A DNA stretch of 64,000 nt from Ktedonobacter sp. SOSP1-85 (GCF_016587415.1 NZ_BNJI01000003.1:1860001-1924000), one strand, 5' to 3'; shown: positions 19,460 through 29,680, numbered from the stretch's first letter. The notes: a model not told the origin generated them from the sequence alone. Program-made: numbers and translations.

Positions 19460-19491
19460 GAGAGAACTATCTCACCCGAGATAGTTCTCTC
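19460..19491. terminator. 14-bp perfect hairpin between convergent genes
   Basis: GAGAGAACTATCTC (19460-19473), loop ACCC, exact complement at 19478-19491. It lies between a plus-strand and a minus-strand gene and can serve both. Confidence 0.7.
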
Positions 19492-19535
19492 CTGTTATGA
19501 CTATTAGCTGTGCTGCAATTGTGCAGGAGTGAGTG

Positions 19536-19883
19536 CTAGTGCTGTTGATCCAGGCGACGCTGGATGGCGGAGCGCCTGCGATTGGCGAAGTAACCGATAT
19601 CAGCACAGCGCCGTTCAATGTCATGAATGGAAGAACTGGGGGAGAGCGCAAGCACCCACTTGTGTTCCTGTATCTCAAGAATTTCAAGTTGATTTTGTAG
19701 TTCAGCGCGGGGAATAACCTGTGTGCCAGCGAAGGAGCCATCCACCTCGACCATTGCTACGATAATCTGATTTCCCTCTGTCTCGCTACAGACATTGGCA
19801 ATGGTTGCCGCATGTTGGCGAAGGACTTCGGTTGCCTGAACAGTTCTCTGCGCTCGTTCAATAGCCTGTACAGTCCAAGTCAT
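19536..19883 (-). CDS. Hypothetical protein
   Basis: About 115 residues, not recognised. It starts VMTWTVQAIERAQRTVQ and has a repeated Ala/Gln/Ile-rich helical first half and a C-terminal basic stretch (FANRRRSAIQRRL). The ATG at 19883 has GAGAGG at good distance and is preferred over a frame open to 19997. A probable promoter region lies upstream. No neighbour suggests a role. Confidence 0.55.
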   Translation of the reverse strand: MTWTVQAIERAQRTVQATEVLRQHAATIANVCSETEGNQIIVAMVEVDGSFAGTQVIPRAELQNQLEILEIQEHKWVLALSPSSSIHDIERRCADIGYFANRRRSAIQRRLDQQH

Positions 19884-20179
19884 GACGTTGCCTCTCTTTC
19901 CTTTCCGCATCCAGGTAGTATCATGGAAGGCCAGCCTATCTGAATGAAGAATATCGGGACATTGGTCTTCTATGGGGAGTGTGTATGGGGAGGGCATATC
20001 CTCTCTAGCATAGGTGTTGTGCTATTATCAAATCCACCATTTGCCACAAAACATGCGCTATGTGATTTATAAGCTCGCTCTGAGTAAGCTCGCTCTGGAT
20101 GTTTAATCATCCTACTATAGCAGTGTAGCATGAAATGCGACAGAAATCGAGGTCGCGCAAGAATGTCTTTGCTGGCCCT

Positions 20180-21277
20180 TTATGGTACAACTAGGCAGTG
20201 TTCTGGAGGGAGCTCCACCCACACATTGGCCTGGGGTTGGTACTGTGATGCGGCGAAGGCCTGGATATGCTGTTTCTCCCCATTTCCTACCTCTACCAGC
20301 GTTCGCCAGCGTCCCCCAACAAAGGATGAATAGGTAACGGTGCCAGCGAAGATGTTAGGATGCTCGCCGTGAGGAACTTCTGGATGCAGCAAGATATTGG
20401 CCGGGCGGCAGATGAGATGGACCTGCTGATCAACGCGTAGATCATGGCTGGCCTGGTGAGGCGAGCCAAGCAGTGTGAGATTGTCAAAATAGTGGTTGTC
20501 GAGTTGGACATGTAAGCTACTTTCCGCCTGCTGCACAAGCTGTCCTTGAAGGGTATTCACTGGACCCATAAATGAGGCTACAAACTTATTGGTAGGCTGT
20601 AGGTAGAGATTGGTAGGTGTGCCAACCTGCTGAATCTGACCATCACGTAGCACAACAATACGATCCGACATGGTCATGGCCTCGTTTTGATCGTGTGTGA
20701 CATTGATGGCGGTAATCTTGAGTTGCTTGAAGAGCTGAACGAGTTCCGCCCCCATGGTCTCGCGCAGGGATGTATCCAGGCTCGAAAGTGGCTCGTCGAG
20801 GAGGAGCAGGCGCGGGGCTGTTGCTAGAGCGCGCGCCACCGATACTCGCTGTTGTTGACCTCCCGAGAGCTGATACGGGTAACGCTTTCCCATGCCCGAC
20901 AGATTCACCAGCTCTAATAGCTCCTCAACGCGTTTTTTGATGTAAGAGCGTGGCTTACGCCGTAGTTGCAGGCCAAAGGCAACATTATTGAATACGGTCA
21001 TATGAGGCCAAAGTGCATAATCTTGAAAGACCATGCCCAGGTCGCGCTCCTCGACGGGCAGTTCACGTGACCCATCATAGAAGACGCGACCACCTACCTC
21101 GATAGAGCCACTCGTGGGTGTGATGAGACCCGCAAGCATTCTAAGAATCGTGGTCTTACCACAGCCAGATGGCCCCAGGAGGGAGAGGATCTCTCCCTCT
21201 TCCATCGTCATATCCACATTAGATACGACTGGTCGTGATCCGTAGCTCTTGCTCAGTTGTTTGATCTTCAGGTACAT
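20180..21277 (-). CDS. ABC importer ATP-binding protein (PotA/FbpC type)
   Basis: Powers the importer encoded upstream. Walker A LGPSGCGKTT, Q-loop VFQDYALWPH, signature LSGGQQQRV, Walker B LLLLDEPLSSLD and the switch His in THDQNEA are intact. A C-terminal TOBE-like domain starts near residue 245. 365 residues, normal for the family. Its first 59 bases overlap the end of the permease gene. Together with the permease and binding protein it forms an iron, 2-aminoethylphosphonate or polyamine-type importer; the ligand is not settled. Confidence 0.9.
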   Translation of the reverse strand: MYLKIKQLSKSYGSRPVVSNVDMTMEEGEILSLLGPSGCGKTTILRMLAGLITPTSGSIEVGGRVFYDGSRELPVEERDLGMVFQDYALWPHMTVFNNVAFGLQLRRKPRSYIKKRVEELLELVNLSGMGKRYPYQLSGGQQQRVSVARALATAPRLLLLDEPLSSLDTSLRETMGAELVQLFKQLKITAINVTHDQNEAMTMSDRIVVLRDGQIQQVGTPTNLYLQPTNKFVASFMGPVNTLQGQLVQQAESSLHVQLDNHYFDNLTLLGSPHQASHDLRVDQQVHLICRPANILLHPEVPHGEHPNIFAGTVTYSSFVGGRWRTLVEVGNGEKQHIQAFAASQYQPQANVWVELPPEHCLVVP

Positions 21278-23066
21278 AAATGGGTTTTCTCCGCACTTGT
21301 GCTTGCATCGCCTGGCGAGCGAGCCAGGGAAGGAAACGTATGACGACGAGGGCCAGGGTAACGAGGCCGATATTGAGCATCGCCAGCGCCATGCCGGGAC
21401 CTAGCTTAAAGGTATCGAAGAGGGCAATGATGCGTACAGGCATCGTTGGCTGTCCGGGTGGATAAAGAAGCTCGGAGGCGGCTAGCTCAAACATGGTGCC
21501 GGTAAAGACAAGTAACCAGATGGAGACCAGGCTTGAGCGCAGGAGGGGCCCAACGATGCGCATCAGCAGTTGAGGGAGGCTTGCCCCCTGGACACGCGCC
21601 GTTTCGAGCATTGTTTGTCCGATTTGATCCAGCGCGCCCGAGCCTAAACGCGTGGCATAGGGTAGACTACCCCCAACGTAGGCCGCTAGCAGGACCCAGA
21701 CCGTGCCATAGAACTGGATGCCTGTCGCGCCACCGATGCCAATATACTCCAGGTATGGAGCGTTCCAGGCAAAGATATAGCCGCAGGCAAGGATAATGCC
21801 CGGCACTGCAATCATGAGCAGCGTTACAAGACTAAGTACTCGGCGCCCGGGTATCTGTGTGCGCTTAATAATGAAGGCCAGTGGTAGACCCACCAGGGCC
21901 GTGACCGAGGCGTTTGTCAGGGCGAGCCAGAGTGTACGCAGCAAGGCATCCAGGTCGTCGGACCCATTTGCCAGGACTGTCGTATAGTTATCCAGGGTCC
22001 AGTTGTTGGCTGTCAGACCTTGCCCAAAGGCATGCAGTAATGATAATACCAGGCACATGCTTAACGGGATTAGCAATGCGACTACGAAAACGGCGATGCA
22101 GAAGATGGTCGCCGGCCATTTCCAGACACCCAGCGCGAGCGTGTGGGCAGGCTTATTTTTGCCACTGATAACCTGGAAAGAACGTGTGCGCAATATGGCT
22201 GACTGAAGTAGTAGCGCCAGGCCAATCGCGATAAACAAGAAGAGCGAGAGTGAGGCCGCCAGCTCGAAATCAACGGGAGATGTGTTGATCGATGTATAGA
22301 TCTGGTAGGTGACAAGGATCACATTTGAATTCTGGGCGATGGTGGCCGCTGTGCCAAAGTCAGAGAGAGCCTCGGCAAAGACGATCAACCCTGCCGCCAG
22401 GATAGCGGGCAGAAGGAGAGGCATATTGATAGAGAGCCATGCGCGCCAGCTGCGCGCGCCTACGATACGAGCCGCATCCTCAAACTCTGAACCTAGCCAG
22501 TGCAGAGCTGCTGTCACCGAAAGGTAGACATAGGGAAAGCTCTTCAGGCTGAGAATGAAGATCACCCCGGCAGGCGAGAAGAAACCATTGATCAATGGCG
22601 CTGGGAAGTGGAAGTATTGATCGGGTATGCCGCCGCGAATGAAGATCAGCGACCAGGCCTCGCCAAGCAAGAACGAGGGCGTAAAGAAGACGATCCAGAC
22701 CAGGGTATCCATGCTCCGGCAAAGAGGTAGGTCCGTACGCCGCGCGAGAAATGCCAGCATCGTGCCTAAAGCACAGGCGATGAGTGCAGTCACCAGGCCT
22801 ATCCAGAGCGAATTGAAGAAAGCCAGGTAATTCTCTGAGTTAGAGAAGACTTTCGTAAGCGCTTCCAGGCTAAACTCCAGGTTGGGGAGCGGATCATAGA
22901 TGTGAGGAAAGATGCTCTGGAGGATGATGGCCGCCAGAGGATAGAGCACAAAGAGCAGTAGAAGTAGCAGCGGAAGTGCTATTATAAGGAGCTGGCCGCC
23001 TCTACGTAGTAGGATACGCCAAAAAGGTAAGGGCCTGGAGGCTGTAGCATCTGCTACAGCCTCCAT
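21219..23066 (-). CDS. ABC importer permease, fused double permease (FbpB type)
   Basis: About 615 residues with two copies of the binding-protein-dependent permease domain, giving about 12 membrane segments, as in FbpB/ThiP-like proteins. EAA-loop regions are seen in each half (FEDAARIVGARSWRAW and ETARVQGASLPQLL). The ATG at 23066 follows the binding-protein stop by 14 bases; an in-frame start at 23111 would overlap it. The gene end runs 59 bases into the ATPase gene, an unusually long overlap; a small frameshift near the end is possible. Confidence 0.85.
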   Translation of the reverse strand: MEAVADATASRPLPFWRILLRRGGQLLIIALPLLLLLLFVLYPLAAIILQSIFPHIYDPLPNLEFSLEALTKVFSNSENYLAFFNSLWIGLVTALIACALGTMLAFLARRTDLPLCRSMDTLVWIVFFTPSFLLGEAWSLIFIRGGIPDQYFHFPAPLINGFFSPAGVIFILSLKSFPYVYLSVTAALHWLGSEFEDAARIVGARSWRAWLSINMPLLLPAILAAGLIVFAEALSDFGTAATIAQNSNVILVTYQIYTSINTSPVDFELAASLSLFLFIAIGLALLLQSAILRTRSFQVISGKNKPAHTLALGVWKWPATIFCIAVFVVALLIPLSMCLVLSLLHAFGQGLTANNWTLDNYTTVLANGSDDLDALLRTLWLALTNASVTALVGLPLAFIIKRTQIPGRRVLSLVTLLMIAVPGIILACGYIFAWNAPYLEYIGIGGATGIQFYGTVWVLLAAYVGGSLPYATRLGSGALDQIGQTMLETARVQGASLPQLLMRIVGPLLRSSLVSIWLLVFTGTMFELAASELLYPPGQPTMPVRIIALFDTFKLGPGMALAMLNIGLVTLALVVIRFLPWLARQAMQAQVRRKPIYVPEDQTTEQELRITTSRI

Positions 23067-23080
23067 TGCCGCCTGATCTG

Positions 23081-24184
23081 TTACTGTCGAACGATGTTGT
23101 CGTGGAACCATTGTTTTAGCTCATTCTCCACACTAGCCCACTTGGGAACGTCCAGGGTGACAAAGTTGATGCCATCTGTCTGGCGAGAGACGATAGGAGT
23201 GACCCCCTTAATGATCTCAACGAAGTACGTATCGCCATCCGTAGGATCATGGTTGATTGCTACGGTCTGACCGGCGGACGAGATGATCCAATTGACAAAC
23301 TGCTGGGCACAGGCGCTGTGCCGGCTGTTTGCGGCAATACCAATCTCGCTGGGTAGCGAGGTGACGCCGGAGGTGGGGTAGATAATGCCCAGGGGTTGTC
23401 CAGCCTTCTTGGCGGCATAGTAGGCGCTATCCTGTACAATCGCGAACTCGCGCGCGCCCGTCTCGACGCTATTCAAGGTTGGATCATTGGTCTGGAAGAT
23501 CTTGTCACCATTGGCTTTGAGCTGTTGGAAGAATTGCTTACCCTGATCCTCGCCCCCCATTACCTGAGAGACACCCGAGATAAAGGGATATGCGGGCCCA
23601 GAGAACGCAGGATCGTTTTCGGCGAGCAGGTTTTTATACTCGGGTTTGGTTAGATCCTGCCAATCCTTAGGAAGTCCGGCGGCTGGGATATGCTTGGTGT
23701 TATACACGATGGCACCAGCCGCGGTAAGGCCTGTAGGATAGTAGGCGTGATCGCTGGGAACGTTACTCATGCCCTGCGTGGTATAGTTGTTAATATTGGG
23801 TGAGTTCCATTTTAGTAAGTAGCCCTGGTCATCGAGGGTCTGCATCGTGACATTGCCATCGAACCATGCCACATCCCACTGAGGATTATTGCGCTCAGCC
23901 GAGATCTTAGCCAGGAGATTGCCAGTGCTATCATCGACCAGTTTGACATGAATGCCCGTCTGTTTCTGGAAGGCTTTGGCGGCATCCGAGTCATAGCCGA
24001 TAGCTGAGTAGAGGGTGAAGCCAGTTTGCTTATCACAGCTTGCAGCATTTTGAGTGTTATTGGAGGCTGCGTTGGAGGAGGTCCCCCCACAGGCGACAAG
24101 CAAACACGCTACACAAGCAAGAAGAAATAATACATTTAAACGCGGTTTGCGTGTGTATCGGCGCAATGCAAGGTGTATACCCAT
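23081..24184 (-). CDS. ABC importer substrate-binding lipoprotein (FbpA/ThiB/PhnS-like)
   Basis: About 367 residues. A signal peptide with a lipobox (LLVACGG) ends near residue 31, followed by a Ser/Asn-rich linker and a type II periplasmic-binding fold (TLYSAIGYDSDAAKAFQKQTG, then WDVAWFDGN, GAIVYNTKHI). The ATG at 24184 has AAGGAG upstream and is better than the frame-opening start at 24268. First gene of a three-gene operon with permease and ATPase. The family binds iron(III), thiamine or phosphonates. Confidence 0.85.
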   Translation of the reverse strand: MGIHLALRRYTRKPRLNVLFLLACVACLLVACGGTSSNAASNNTQNAASCDKQTGFTLYSAIGYDSDAAKAFQKQTGIHVKLVDDSTGNLLAKISAERNNPQWDVAWFDGNVTMQTLDDQGYLLKWNSPNINNYTTQGMSNVPSDHAYYPTGLTAAGAIVYNTKHIPAAGLPKDWQDLTKPEYKNLLAENDPAFSGPAYPFISGVSQVMGGEDQGKQFFQQLKANGDKIFQTNDPTLNSVETGAREFAIVQDSAYYAAKKAGQPLGIIYPTSGVTSLPSEIGIAANSRHSACAQQFVNWIISSAGQTVAINHDPTDGDTYFVEIIKGVTPIVSRQTDGINFVTLDVPKWASVENELKQWFHDNIVRQ

Positions 24185-24358
24185 TATGATGTGTAACTCC
24201 TTAGATAGGTAAGGAAAACTTCGCAGTAGAGCAGCGAAAGGGTGGAGCAGATCTCTCACGTTACACATTGTAAAAGCACAAAGTTAATCGAAGTTAATCA
24301 AAGTGTTAATGAATTGTAATATTTGTTACATTAGCACACTTGTTACAAGCTACACTTG

Positions 24359-25575
24359 TTACAAAGCTCGCTCGTTAAAAAGCGTAGGTGCAAAGAAATC
24401 TTGCAAGACGAGGCAGCCCGCGCCACGCGCCCAGTTGTCCATGTTTGTATCTGTATCGATGAGCATAGTTAGGTCCTGTCCTAGCTGAGAGAAAATATGT
24501 TTCTCCAGAGTGGTGTGCATTGTGTCGCGCATGAGCTCGATACGATGGCCGGCTCCCCCGTCTATCATGATGCAGGCGGGATTATAGAGATTGACGAGTG
24601 AGGCGATTCCCAGCCCGAGAAATCTGCCAGTACGATGGAAGGCAAGAATGGCTGCGGCATCACCATTTTGTGCACGCTCGTAGAGGATATCGATGATACG
24701 CTCGTCCACCTGTTCACGCTGGAGAGGTTCGATGCTTCCTCCCAGTTCGCGGTAGGTTCCGACAATGCCGTAGTCCGCCACATATGCTTCCAGGCAGCCC
24801 TGGTTGCCGCATTCACAAAGGCGGCCATTGTTGAAGAGAGGAATATGACCAAATTCGGCCCCGATGCCTTTTGTGCCCCTGTAAATACCATGATTCAGGA
24901 CGGTCGCTAGCCCCAGTCCTCGCCCCAAGGAGATAACGAGGAAGTCACTACATGTTTCTCCTTGTCCATAGAGCTTTTCGTAGCTTGCCAGGCAGTTCAT
25001 CGAGTTTTCAACAAATATGGGCATGCCCAGGCGTTCTGACAGAGGTTGACGGATAGAAATTTGATGCCAATTGAGAATCCAGCTATCGACGCTTATGCCC
25101 GTCAGACGATTCACGGGACCCGAAACTCCACAGCCCAGACCAATAATTTTTTGCCGGGGAACACCACTCTTTGCGATAAATTGCTCTACGCATGAGGCGA
25201 TCAGGGCGACCGCCTCTTCTCCGTGATCGCGCAGGTGCAGAGGAATAGTCTCAATGGTATGGATCTCTCCCTGTAGATCCAGGAGAGCAGCAATTATATG
25301 GTGCTCCATAAGGTGAATGCCAATGGCATAGCCCCCTGGGGAGAGAGTTCTAGCAGGCCTGCTTTTCTACCACCCGTTGAGGCAGCCATACCCGTTTCGA
25401 TGACTAGCTCGCGCTCAATGAGTTGTGTAATTAAGCTTACCACCGTCCCCTGGCTTAAGCCAGAGATTTTTTGCAACTGTGTGCGCGAGATGGGCGCATG
25501 CATGCGAATAAGATTAAGCAGCATGTTTTGATTGATCGCACGAATCTTTTTACGTCCGATAGGTTGTAGTTGCAT
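24359..25575 (-). CDS. ROK family transcriptional regulator (frameshift)
   Basis: A NagC/XylR-type repressor: N-terminal winged HTH (SRTQLQKISGLSQGTVVSLI) and a ROK sugar-kinase-like domain with the zinc motif CECGNQGCLE and GAEFGHIPL. The frame breaks between the two parts in five C at 25332-25336: one more C restores SPQGGYAIGIHLMEHH. The ATG at 25575 has a purine-rich site. It is divergent from the sugar importer at 26181, its likely target, with the sugar as inducer. A direct repeat CACTTGTTACAA lies at its 3' end (24340-24365). Confidence 0.8.
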
Positions 25576-26180
25576 TTCCCTGCACCTCTTTTCCTGCAAA
25601 AAACTATTATCATTCATTGACAAAAGTCAGAAGAAAATGCTATTATTAATCTTACAAGTGGGAATTAAGAATTGAGATGCGTCAATAGAAGGTGGTGGTT
25701 ATACTTCCTGGCCAGAACATTATAGCTTAATTATAGCCGATTTGGAATACAGGCAGCAGTATCAGGATTGCCTGATAGACGTCAGTATGCGACCACAGTT
25801 TTTCTGCCAGGAATACGAGTATTTTTCGACGGCTTGCATCGAAAATGATAAACCTTTTAAGTTCTAGCTGTTCAATGTAGCGCAGCGCTACAAAGTTTTG
25901 TGAAAAGGCAATACTTTCTCTCCATCTCTCACATAGCATTTCACGTGTGCTATTAATCATATGATTAGTAGAAAGGTACGTGATCTGCCTGTTGTTCTTA
26001 CCGAACAATAATGCACATCTTCTTTCTACCAGGTGTGTATAAGTATATGTGCATTTGTTTATTTATGTGAGAGCACGGAATACTTATAAGCTTGTTGGTT
26101 ATTTCTTCAGTATTTGCAAGGTTGAGGGAATAGCTTTCGGTTACATTGTCGTACTGAAATAGTTACAAGGAGCTTAACCT
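25576..26180. other. Divergent regulatory region, no gene
   Basis: AT-rich DNA between the ROK gene and the importer operon. No ORF is convincing. It must hold both promoters; I cannot pick out an operator. Confidence 0.5.
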
Positions 26181-27476
26181 ATGTCTCACATGCGTGTCCC
26201 CGCGGACATCTCTCGCCGTCGATTCCTGCAATATTCTGGTTCTATGATGCTGGGCGGCTCCCTGCTAGCGGCCTGCGCCGGTACCGGTGGCAGTGGTAGC
26301 GGTGGCGGTAGCAGCGATCTTCCTGCCTTGACGCAGTGGTATCACCAGTATGGAGAGCCTGGCACTCACGATGCCGTCCTCAAATATGCCAAGCAATATG
26401 ACAAGGCAAAGGTGTCGGTGAGCTGGCTGCCTGGCACGGGCAATGAATATCCGGACAAGGTGCGTTCGGCTTTGCTCGGTTCTAATCCCCCCGATGTATT
26501 TGAGAACTCATCTCTCTCTCTCGACCAGGTCAAAGCTGGTTTGCTGGCCCCACTGGACGATATCATTGCCGATGTTAAGAGCGACTTCAAGCCTGCCTCG
26601 CTGGCGCCCTTTACTGTCAATGGCAAGGTCTACGGCATCAAGATGATCAATGACCCCACCTTTGTCTACTATCGCAAGAGTATGTTCCAGCAGGCTGGCC
26701 TGGACATTCCTAAAACGATAGATGATCTGATTGCCGCGGCCAAAAAGCTGACAACGTCGGATCGCAAGGGTATTTATGTTGGTCCCGATGGAGGCGTAAA
26801 CGCGCTCTATCTCATTGCTGGTTGGGCCTCTGGCGGCGATTACCTCTCTTCGGATAATAAAATTGCGTTTAATACGGATCGTATGGCCGCAGCCTATCAG
26901 AAATTGCATGAGCTGAGTACCTCTGGTGGTATTTTGCCGGATGCGCCTACCTTCTGGTGGGACTCCTCGACCTTCCAGCAGGGCCAGGTAGCGATGCAGT
27001 GGTGTGGCCTCTGGGCGATGCCGCTTATCAAGAAGAGCGCCGTTGGCGATGACTTTGGCGTTTTCCCCTTCCCCGCGCTTGACGCTCAGAGCCAGCCCGC
27101 GACCATCAATGGTGGCTGGGCGCAGATGGTCAGCGCCAAGAGCAAGAATCTTGACGCGGCCAAAGCCTATGTGAAGTGGCTATGGGTTACCAATAGCACG
27201 ATCCAGAAGGACTGGAATGTGGGCTATGGTTTCCATGTGCCTCCGCGCATTAGCACCTCCGCCCAGACTGATAAACTGACGCAAGGCCAGGCCGCGGACG
27301 CCGTGGACATCCTGAATAAGTATGGACACGCGGTCTCCCCTCTCTGGAACGCTGCTATGGATACAGCCTTGCAGAACGCGGTCAGCCAGATCGTCAAGAC
27401 TGGCCAGAACGCCAAGGCGACCCTGGATGCCGCGGCTGAGAAGTGCAACAGCGAGTTGCAGAAAGAGCTCAGCTAG
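26181..27476 (+). CDS. Sugar ABC transporter substrate-binding lipoprotein (family 1)
   Basis: A 431-residue extracellular solute-binding protein family 1. The start carries both a Tat motif (SRRRFLQ) and a lipobox (LLAACAG), then a Gly/Ser linker and the ALTQWYHQYG domain start. The family binds oligo- or monosaccharides. It heads an operon with two permeases and no ATPase, as is usual when a shared MsmK-like ATPase serves several importers. A cluster of hairpins separates it from the permeases. ATG with AAGGAGC upstream. Confidence 0.9.
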   Translation: MSHMRVPADISRRRFLQYSGSMMLGGSLLAACAGTGGSGSGGGSSDLPALTQWYHQYGEPGTHDAVLKYAKQYDKAKVSVSWLPGTGNEYPDKVRSALLGSNPPDVFENSSLSLDQVKAGLLAPLDDIIADVKSDFKPASLAPFTVNGKVYGIKMINDPTFVYYRKSMFQQAGLDIPKTIDDLIAAAKKLTTSDRKGIYVGPDGGVNALYLIAGWASGGDYLSSDNKIAFNTDRMAAAYQKLHELSTSGGILPDAPTFWWDSSTFQQGQVAMQWCGLWAMPLIKKSAVGDDFGVFPFPALDAQSQPATINGGWAQMVSAKSKNLDAAKAYVKWLWVTNSTIQKDWNVGYGFHVPPRISTSAQTDKLTQGQAADAVDILNKYGHAVSPLWNAAMDTALQNAVSQIVKTGQNAKATLDAAAEKCNSELQKELS

Positions 27477-27578
27477 TTCTAAGGTCCTGGAAAGTCCTCT
27501 CTAACTGGTTAATTCAACTTGTCAATTCCAGGCCCTTATGGAAGCGGGGTCTTCCAAATCTCTTCCGGCTCTTGCCTC

Positions 27579-27681
27579 GGCTCGCGTAGCGAGCCTTCGG
27601 GGTAAGGGGTGTGCGCGGAAAATGGCTTTGCCATTTTCCGCGCACACCCCTTACCCTTGAGCGCCGCAGGCGCGAAGGCTC
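27579..27681. repeat. Three-hairpin cruciform in the importer operon (REP-like)
   Basis: A 27-bp perfect stem with loop TTT (27600-27626 with 27630-27656) is flanked by GGCTCGC/GCGAGCC (loop GTA) and GCGCC/GGCGC (loop GCA). An outer 8-bp pair, GAGCCTTC (27591-27598) with GAAGGCTC (27674-27681), closes the whole. The gap between binding-protein and permease genes is a usual place for transcript-stabilising or attenuating repeats. Confidence 0.75.
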
Positions 27682-27749
27682 TCCTGAGAAAGTGGAGCCT
27701 CCCCATGCTTCCAAGAATTGGAAAGCTCTGCTTATGGAAGGATGAACTT

Positions 27750-28718
27750 ATGAAGTCTCTTACTACTTCTTCGGTCCCCGAGGCGCAGCCCGTGCGTGAG
27801 ATGGAACTGAGTGCCCAGAAGCGCATACGACGACACTCACGCCGGACGACACTGGTCTTTTGGAGCTTTGTTGGCCCTTTGATTCTTGGGCTGATAATCT
27901 TTTTCTATATTCCCATTATCTGGGGCGTTATCCTCAGCTTCGCCGATGCGCGCGCGACCATTACCCCGACCAAATTTGTGGGCTTACAAAACTACATTAC
28001 GATGCTCACGGATCCTGACTTTACGCATGCCCTGCTGGTCTTTACCATTTTCGCCTTTTTCATTGTGCCAACGACCTTTGCCTGCTCGCTTGGCCTGGCG
28101 CTCCTGGTCAATAGTATAAAATTTGCCCAGAGCTTCTTCCGCTCAGTCTTCTTCTTGCCCACGGCCTGCTCTTATGTCCTGGCCTCGATTATCTGGAAGA
28201 TGAGCATCTTTAATGGCTCGACCTACGGCCTGGCGAACGCTATTCGTCATGCCTTTGGCCTCGATATTATTCTCTGGATCTCCAGTCCGAATCCCCCCTG
28301 GTACTGGTTGGTGCTGACGACCGTGCGTCTCTGGCTGCAAATCGGCATTTACATGATCATTTTTATTGCCGGGTTGCAGGACATTCCGCGCGAGCTTTAC
28401 GAGGCGGCGTATGTCGATGGTGCGAAGAAAGGCTGGCAGTCCTTCTGGTCCATCACCTTCCCTTTACTACGTAATGCCTCTATCTCCGTGCTTTTGCTCA
28501 ACGTGATCGCCGCTTTCCAGGCCTTTGATGAGTTTTTCAACATTATGACGGGTGGAAACTCGATTCTGGCGCGTCCTCCGCTGGTCTACCTCTATAATGT
28601 GGCTTTGACCGGGCAAAACTACGGTACCGGTAGCGCGGGCGGCATTATCCTCACGCTGATTATCATCATCTTTAGCCTGATCCAGGGACGTTTACTGGGC
28701 TTTGGCACACGTGATTAA
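27750..28718 (+). CDS. Sugar ABC transporter permease 1 (MalF/UgpA type)
   Basis: About 322 residues with six membrane segments after a basic cytoplasmic start (AQKRIRRHSRR). The EAA loop ELYEAAYVDGAKKGWQSFW is intact. The ATG at 27750 has GGAAGGA eight bases upstream; the frame is open back into the hairpin but that part is not coding. Pairs with the next gene to form the channel. Confidence 0.9.
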   Translation: MKSLTTSSVPEAQPVREMELSAQKRIRRHSRRTTLVFWSFVGPLILGLIIFFYIPIIWGVILSFADARATITPTKFVGLQNYITMLTDPDFTHALLVFTIFAFFIVPTTFACSLGLALLVNSIKFAQSFFRSVFFLPTACSYVLASIIWKMSIFNGSTYGLANAIRHAFGLDIILWISSPNPPWYWLVLTTVRLWLQIGIYMIIFIAGLQDIPRELYEAAYVDGAKKGWQSFWSITFPLLRNASISVLLLNVIAAFQAFDEFFNIMTGGNSILARPPLVYLYNVALTGQNYGTGSAGGIILTLIIIIFSLIQGRLLGFGTRD

Positions 28719-28779
28719 GTGCGCAACTGAAATTTCTCATCAGCAGTAGTAATCCTAGCAGAGAATAAAGGAAAAGGGT

Positions 28780-29676
28780 ATGGCAGCATCCACCTCAGAG
28801 ACCGTACAATCTCCATCCGTTGGCGCACGCCAGAGAACGAGTGTTTCTCCTGGTAAAGTCATCTGGACCATCATACGCTATGCGGCGCTTGTGATCCTGG
28901 CGCTCATCTTCCTGTTGCCGTTCTATCTGATTGTAAGAAATGGCCTGGCGACGGATCTTGAAATTACCTCGCCCCACTGGACTTTCTTTCCCTCCGCCCT
29001 TCATTTCGAGAATATTCAAGAGTTGTTCAGTGATCCTGATGTGCCTTTCATCAGCGGGCTGGAAAACTCGGCCTCGATTGCTATCTTGCAGACGGCGGGG
29101 CAGATTCTGATTTCCGCCCTGGCTGGCTATGGCCTGGCGCGTATCCCCTATCGCTGGTCAAACGCGATTCTCTACGCTGTCCTGCTCACGCTGATGATTC
29201 CTTTCGCGGTCATCTTCGTTGAAGTATACGTTGTCGTATCGTATCTCAACTGGGTCAGCACCTTGCAGGGCCTGGTGGTGCCCGGCGTCTTTAGCGGCTT
29301 TACGGCCTTCCTGTTCCGCCAGTTCTTCCTGAGTTTTCCGCATGAATTGGAGGAGGCGGGTCGTGTGGATGGCTTGGGGTATTGGGGCGTCTTCTGGCGT
29401 ATTGTGGTGCCTAACTCCTATGGCATCATTGCGGCCTTAAGCGTGATTACCTTTATTGCCAGCTGGAACTCCTTCCTCTGGCCCCTGGTGATTGGTCAGG
29501 ACCCTACAGCCTATACCGTGCAGGTCGTGCTCTCGAACTTCCTGAATGCGCAGGTACTCAATCTGCATGAGTTGTTTATCGGTGCGGCCATTGCGATTCT
29601 GCCCCTGGTGATCGTCTTCTTCGTGCTCCAGCGTTACATCGTTGAGGGTTACAGACAAAGTGGCCTGAAGGGGTAG
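28780..29676 (+). CDS. Sugar ABC transporter permease 2 (MalG/UgpE type)
   Basis: 298 residues, six membrane segments, EAA loop ELEEAGRVDGLGYWGVFW, and the usual C-terminal IVEGYRQSGLKG ending of MalG-type permeases. AAAGGA precedes the ATG. Ends the operon; a strong hairpin follows. Confidence 0.9.
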   Translation: MAASTSETVQSPSVGARQRTSVSPGKVIWTIIRYAALVILALIFLLPFYLIVRNGLATDLEITSPHWTFFPSALHFENIQELFSDPDVPFISGLENSASIAILQTAGQILISALAGYGLARIPYRWSNAILYAVLLTLMIPFAVIFVEVYVVVSYLNWVSTLQGLVVPGVFSGFTAFLFRQFFLSFPHELEEAGRVDGLGYWGVFWRIVVPNSYGIIAALSVITFIASWNSFLWPLVIGQDPTAYTVQVVLSNFLNAQVLNLHELFIGAAIAILPLVIVFFVLQRYIVEGYRQSGLKG

Positions 29677-29680
29677 ATTA

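Noticed and set aside
27609..27749. Upstream extension of the first sugar permease
   Set aside because: It lies in the hairpin cluster; the ATG at 27750 has a good ribosome-binding site and fits family starts.
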